A DNA stretch of 64,000 nucleotides from Omphalotus guepiniiformis (taxonomy: Eukaryota; Basidiomycota; Agaricomycetes; Agaricales; Omphalotaceae). The position numbers and the translations under genes were made by a program. Below, in pieces: positions 63,670 to 64,000 of the stretch (positions are counted from its first letter, which is position 1; each line of letters begins with the position of its first letter). Location of the stretch: positions 124,001 to 188,000 of the forward strand of contig JAQOOI010000013.1 in assembly GCA_028554645.1 (NCBI GenBank). The letters are read 5' to 3'. The notes beneath the pieces were generated by a model. The model worked only from the letters and a program-made list of their open reading frames with translations, was not told the origin of the DNA and ran no database searches.

Positions 63670-63674
63670 TAGAG

Positions 63675-64000
63675 CTCAGCAAAGCCGTAATATTGTGTTT
63701 TCGCTCAATCTCGAACGGATCTTGCTAGATCTTGCTGCAGAGGAAAGATAGGCTCTGCATTATCTGAAACCGGTCTTGTGCTTAGCTACCGTAATTCCGG
63801 ACTTCTTGACAATAAGACACATTCCCAGAACGCGTAAGTATGCAGGAGCGACTGTCTTCGAGTGCGTACATAGGGGCAATGAACTCGAAAGGTTAAACTG
63901 ATTGACGCGGTGTGTGGCGTATCAAACATTACGTGATTCAGAACATATAGTACTGAGCTCACCATTCACATTGACGTCTTCATCTATGTCTTCCGTTGAC
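63675..64000. other. Right edge, no supported gene
   Basis: Continuation of the DNA interrupted by the LTR element. No open frame or repeat that I can support; the window ends inside it. Confidence 0.4.

Noticed and set aside
1..64000. tRNA, rRNA or other structural RNA genes
   Set aside because: No cloverleaf with A and B boxes or rRNA-like block was found by eye; a covariance-model scan was not possible.

Overview
The window reads as nuclear DNA of an agaricomycete basidiomycete. The genes are split by many short GT-AG introns (about 50-60 nt). Recognisable products are typical of mushroom-forming fungi: a mitochondrial citrate carrier, a single-exon uroporphyrinogen-III synthase, a microsomal cytochrome P450, FunK1-type kinase remnants and an orphan multi-pass membrane protein. 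All calls are from reading the sequence; no database search was possible.

Layout. 1-2.6 kb: AT-rich repeats, a hairpin MITE and a broken copy of a multi-pass membrane gene. 2.7-9.3 kb: ordinary genes, namely citrate carrier (-), uroporphyrinogen-III synthase (-), a His/Pro-rich protein (+) and a Glu/Arg-rich coiled-coil protein (+). 9.6-43.5 kb: a cluster of 14 copies (called a to n here) of a roughly 150-residue protein family that I do not recognise. One copy is on the minus strand and 13 are on the plus strand. Between them lie a complete multi-pass membrane gene, a complete P450, a two-exon gene with a possible PD-(D/E)XK nuclease core, three FunK1-like kinase fragments and several decayed copies of the same family. 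Every copy has a CACGTG box 60-105 bp before its start (or before the position where the start was), and ten of the 14 also have an exact ACGCGT box. A 924-bp hAT-like element carrying pieces of an Akr1-type palmitoyltransferase gene sits in the tail of copy m.

43.6-56.1 kb is AT-richer and looks like one large mobile element. It holds a zinc-finger/HECT-like ubiquitin-ligase gene (-), a four-exon DDE integrase gene (+), and a very long gene (-) that joins a 2-oxoglutarate/Fe(II) dioxygenase-like domain (H-x-D...H) to a chromodomain and a large unknown C-terminal region. I could not find convincing terminal repeats for it.

56.1-61.2 kb is a mosaic of gene fragments, nearly all on the minus strand: a P450 exon, a conserved His/Pro-rich gene, a mitochondrial EF-G piece, a P450 piece split by a polysaccharide-lyase piece, and a COP9-signalosome subunit 1 piece. 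61.65-63.67 kb is a young gag-only LTR retrotransposon with identical 175-bp LTRs and a 5-bp target duplication.

The first 9 kb carries ordinary housekeeping genes. The centre is a rapidly duplicating accessory locus whose paralogs share one promoter design. The right third is dominated by transposable elements and their debris.
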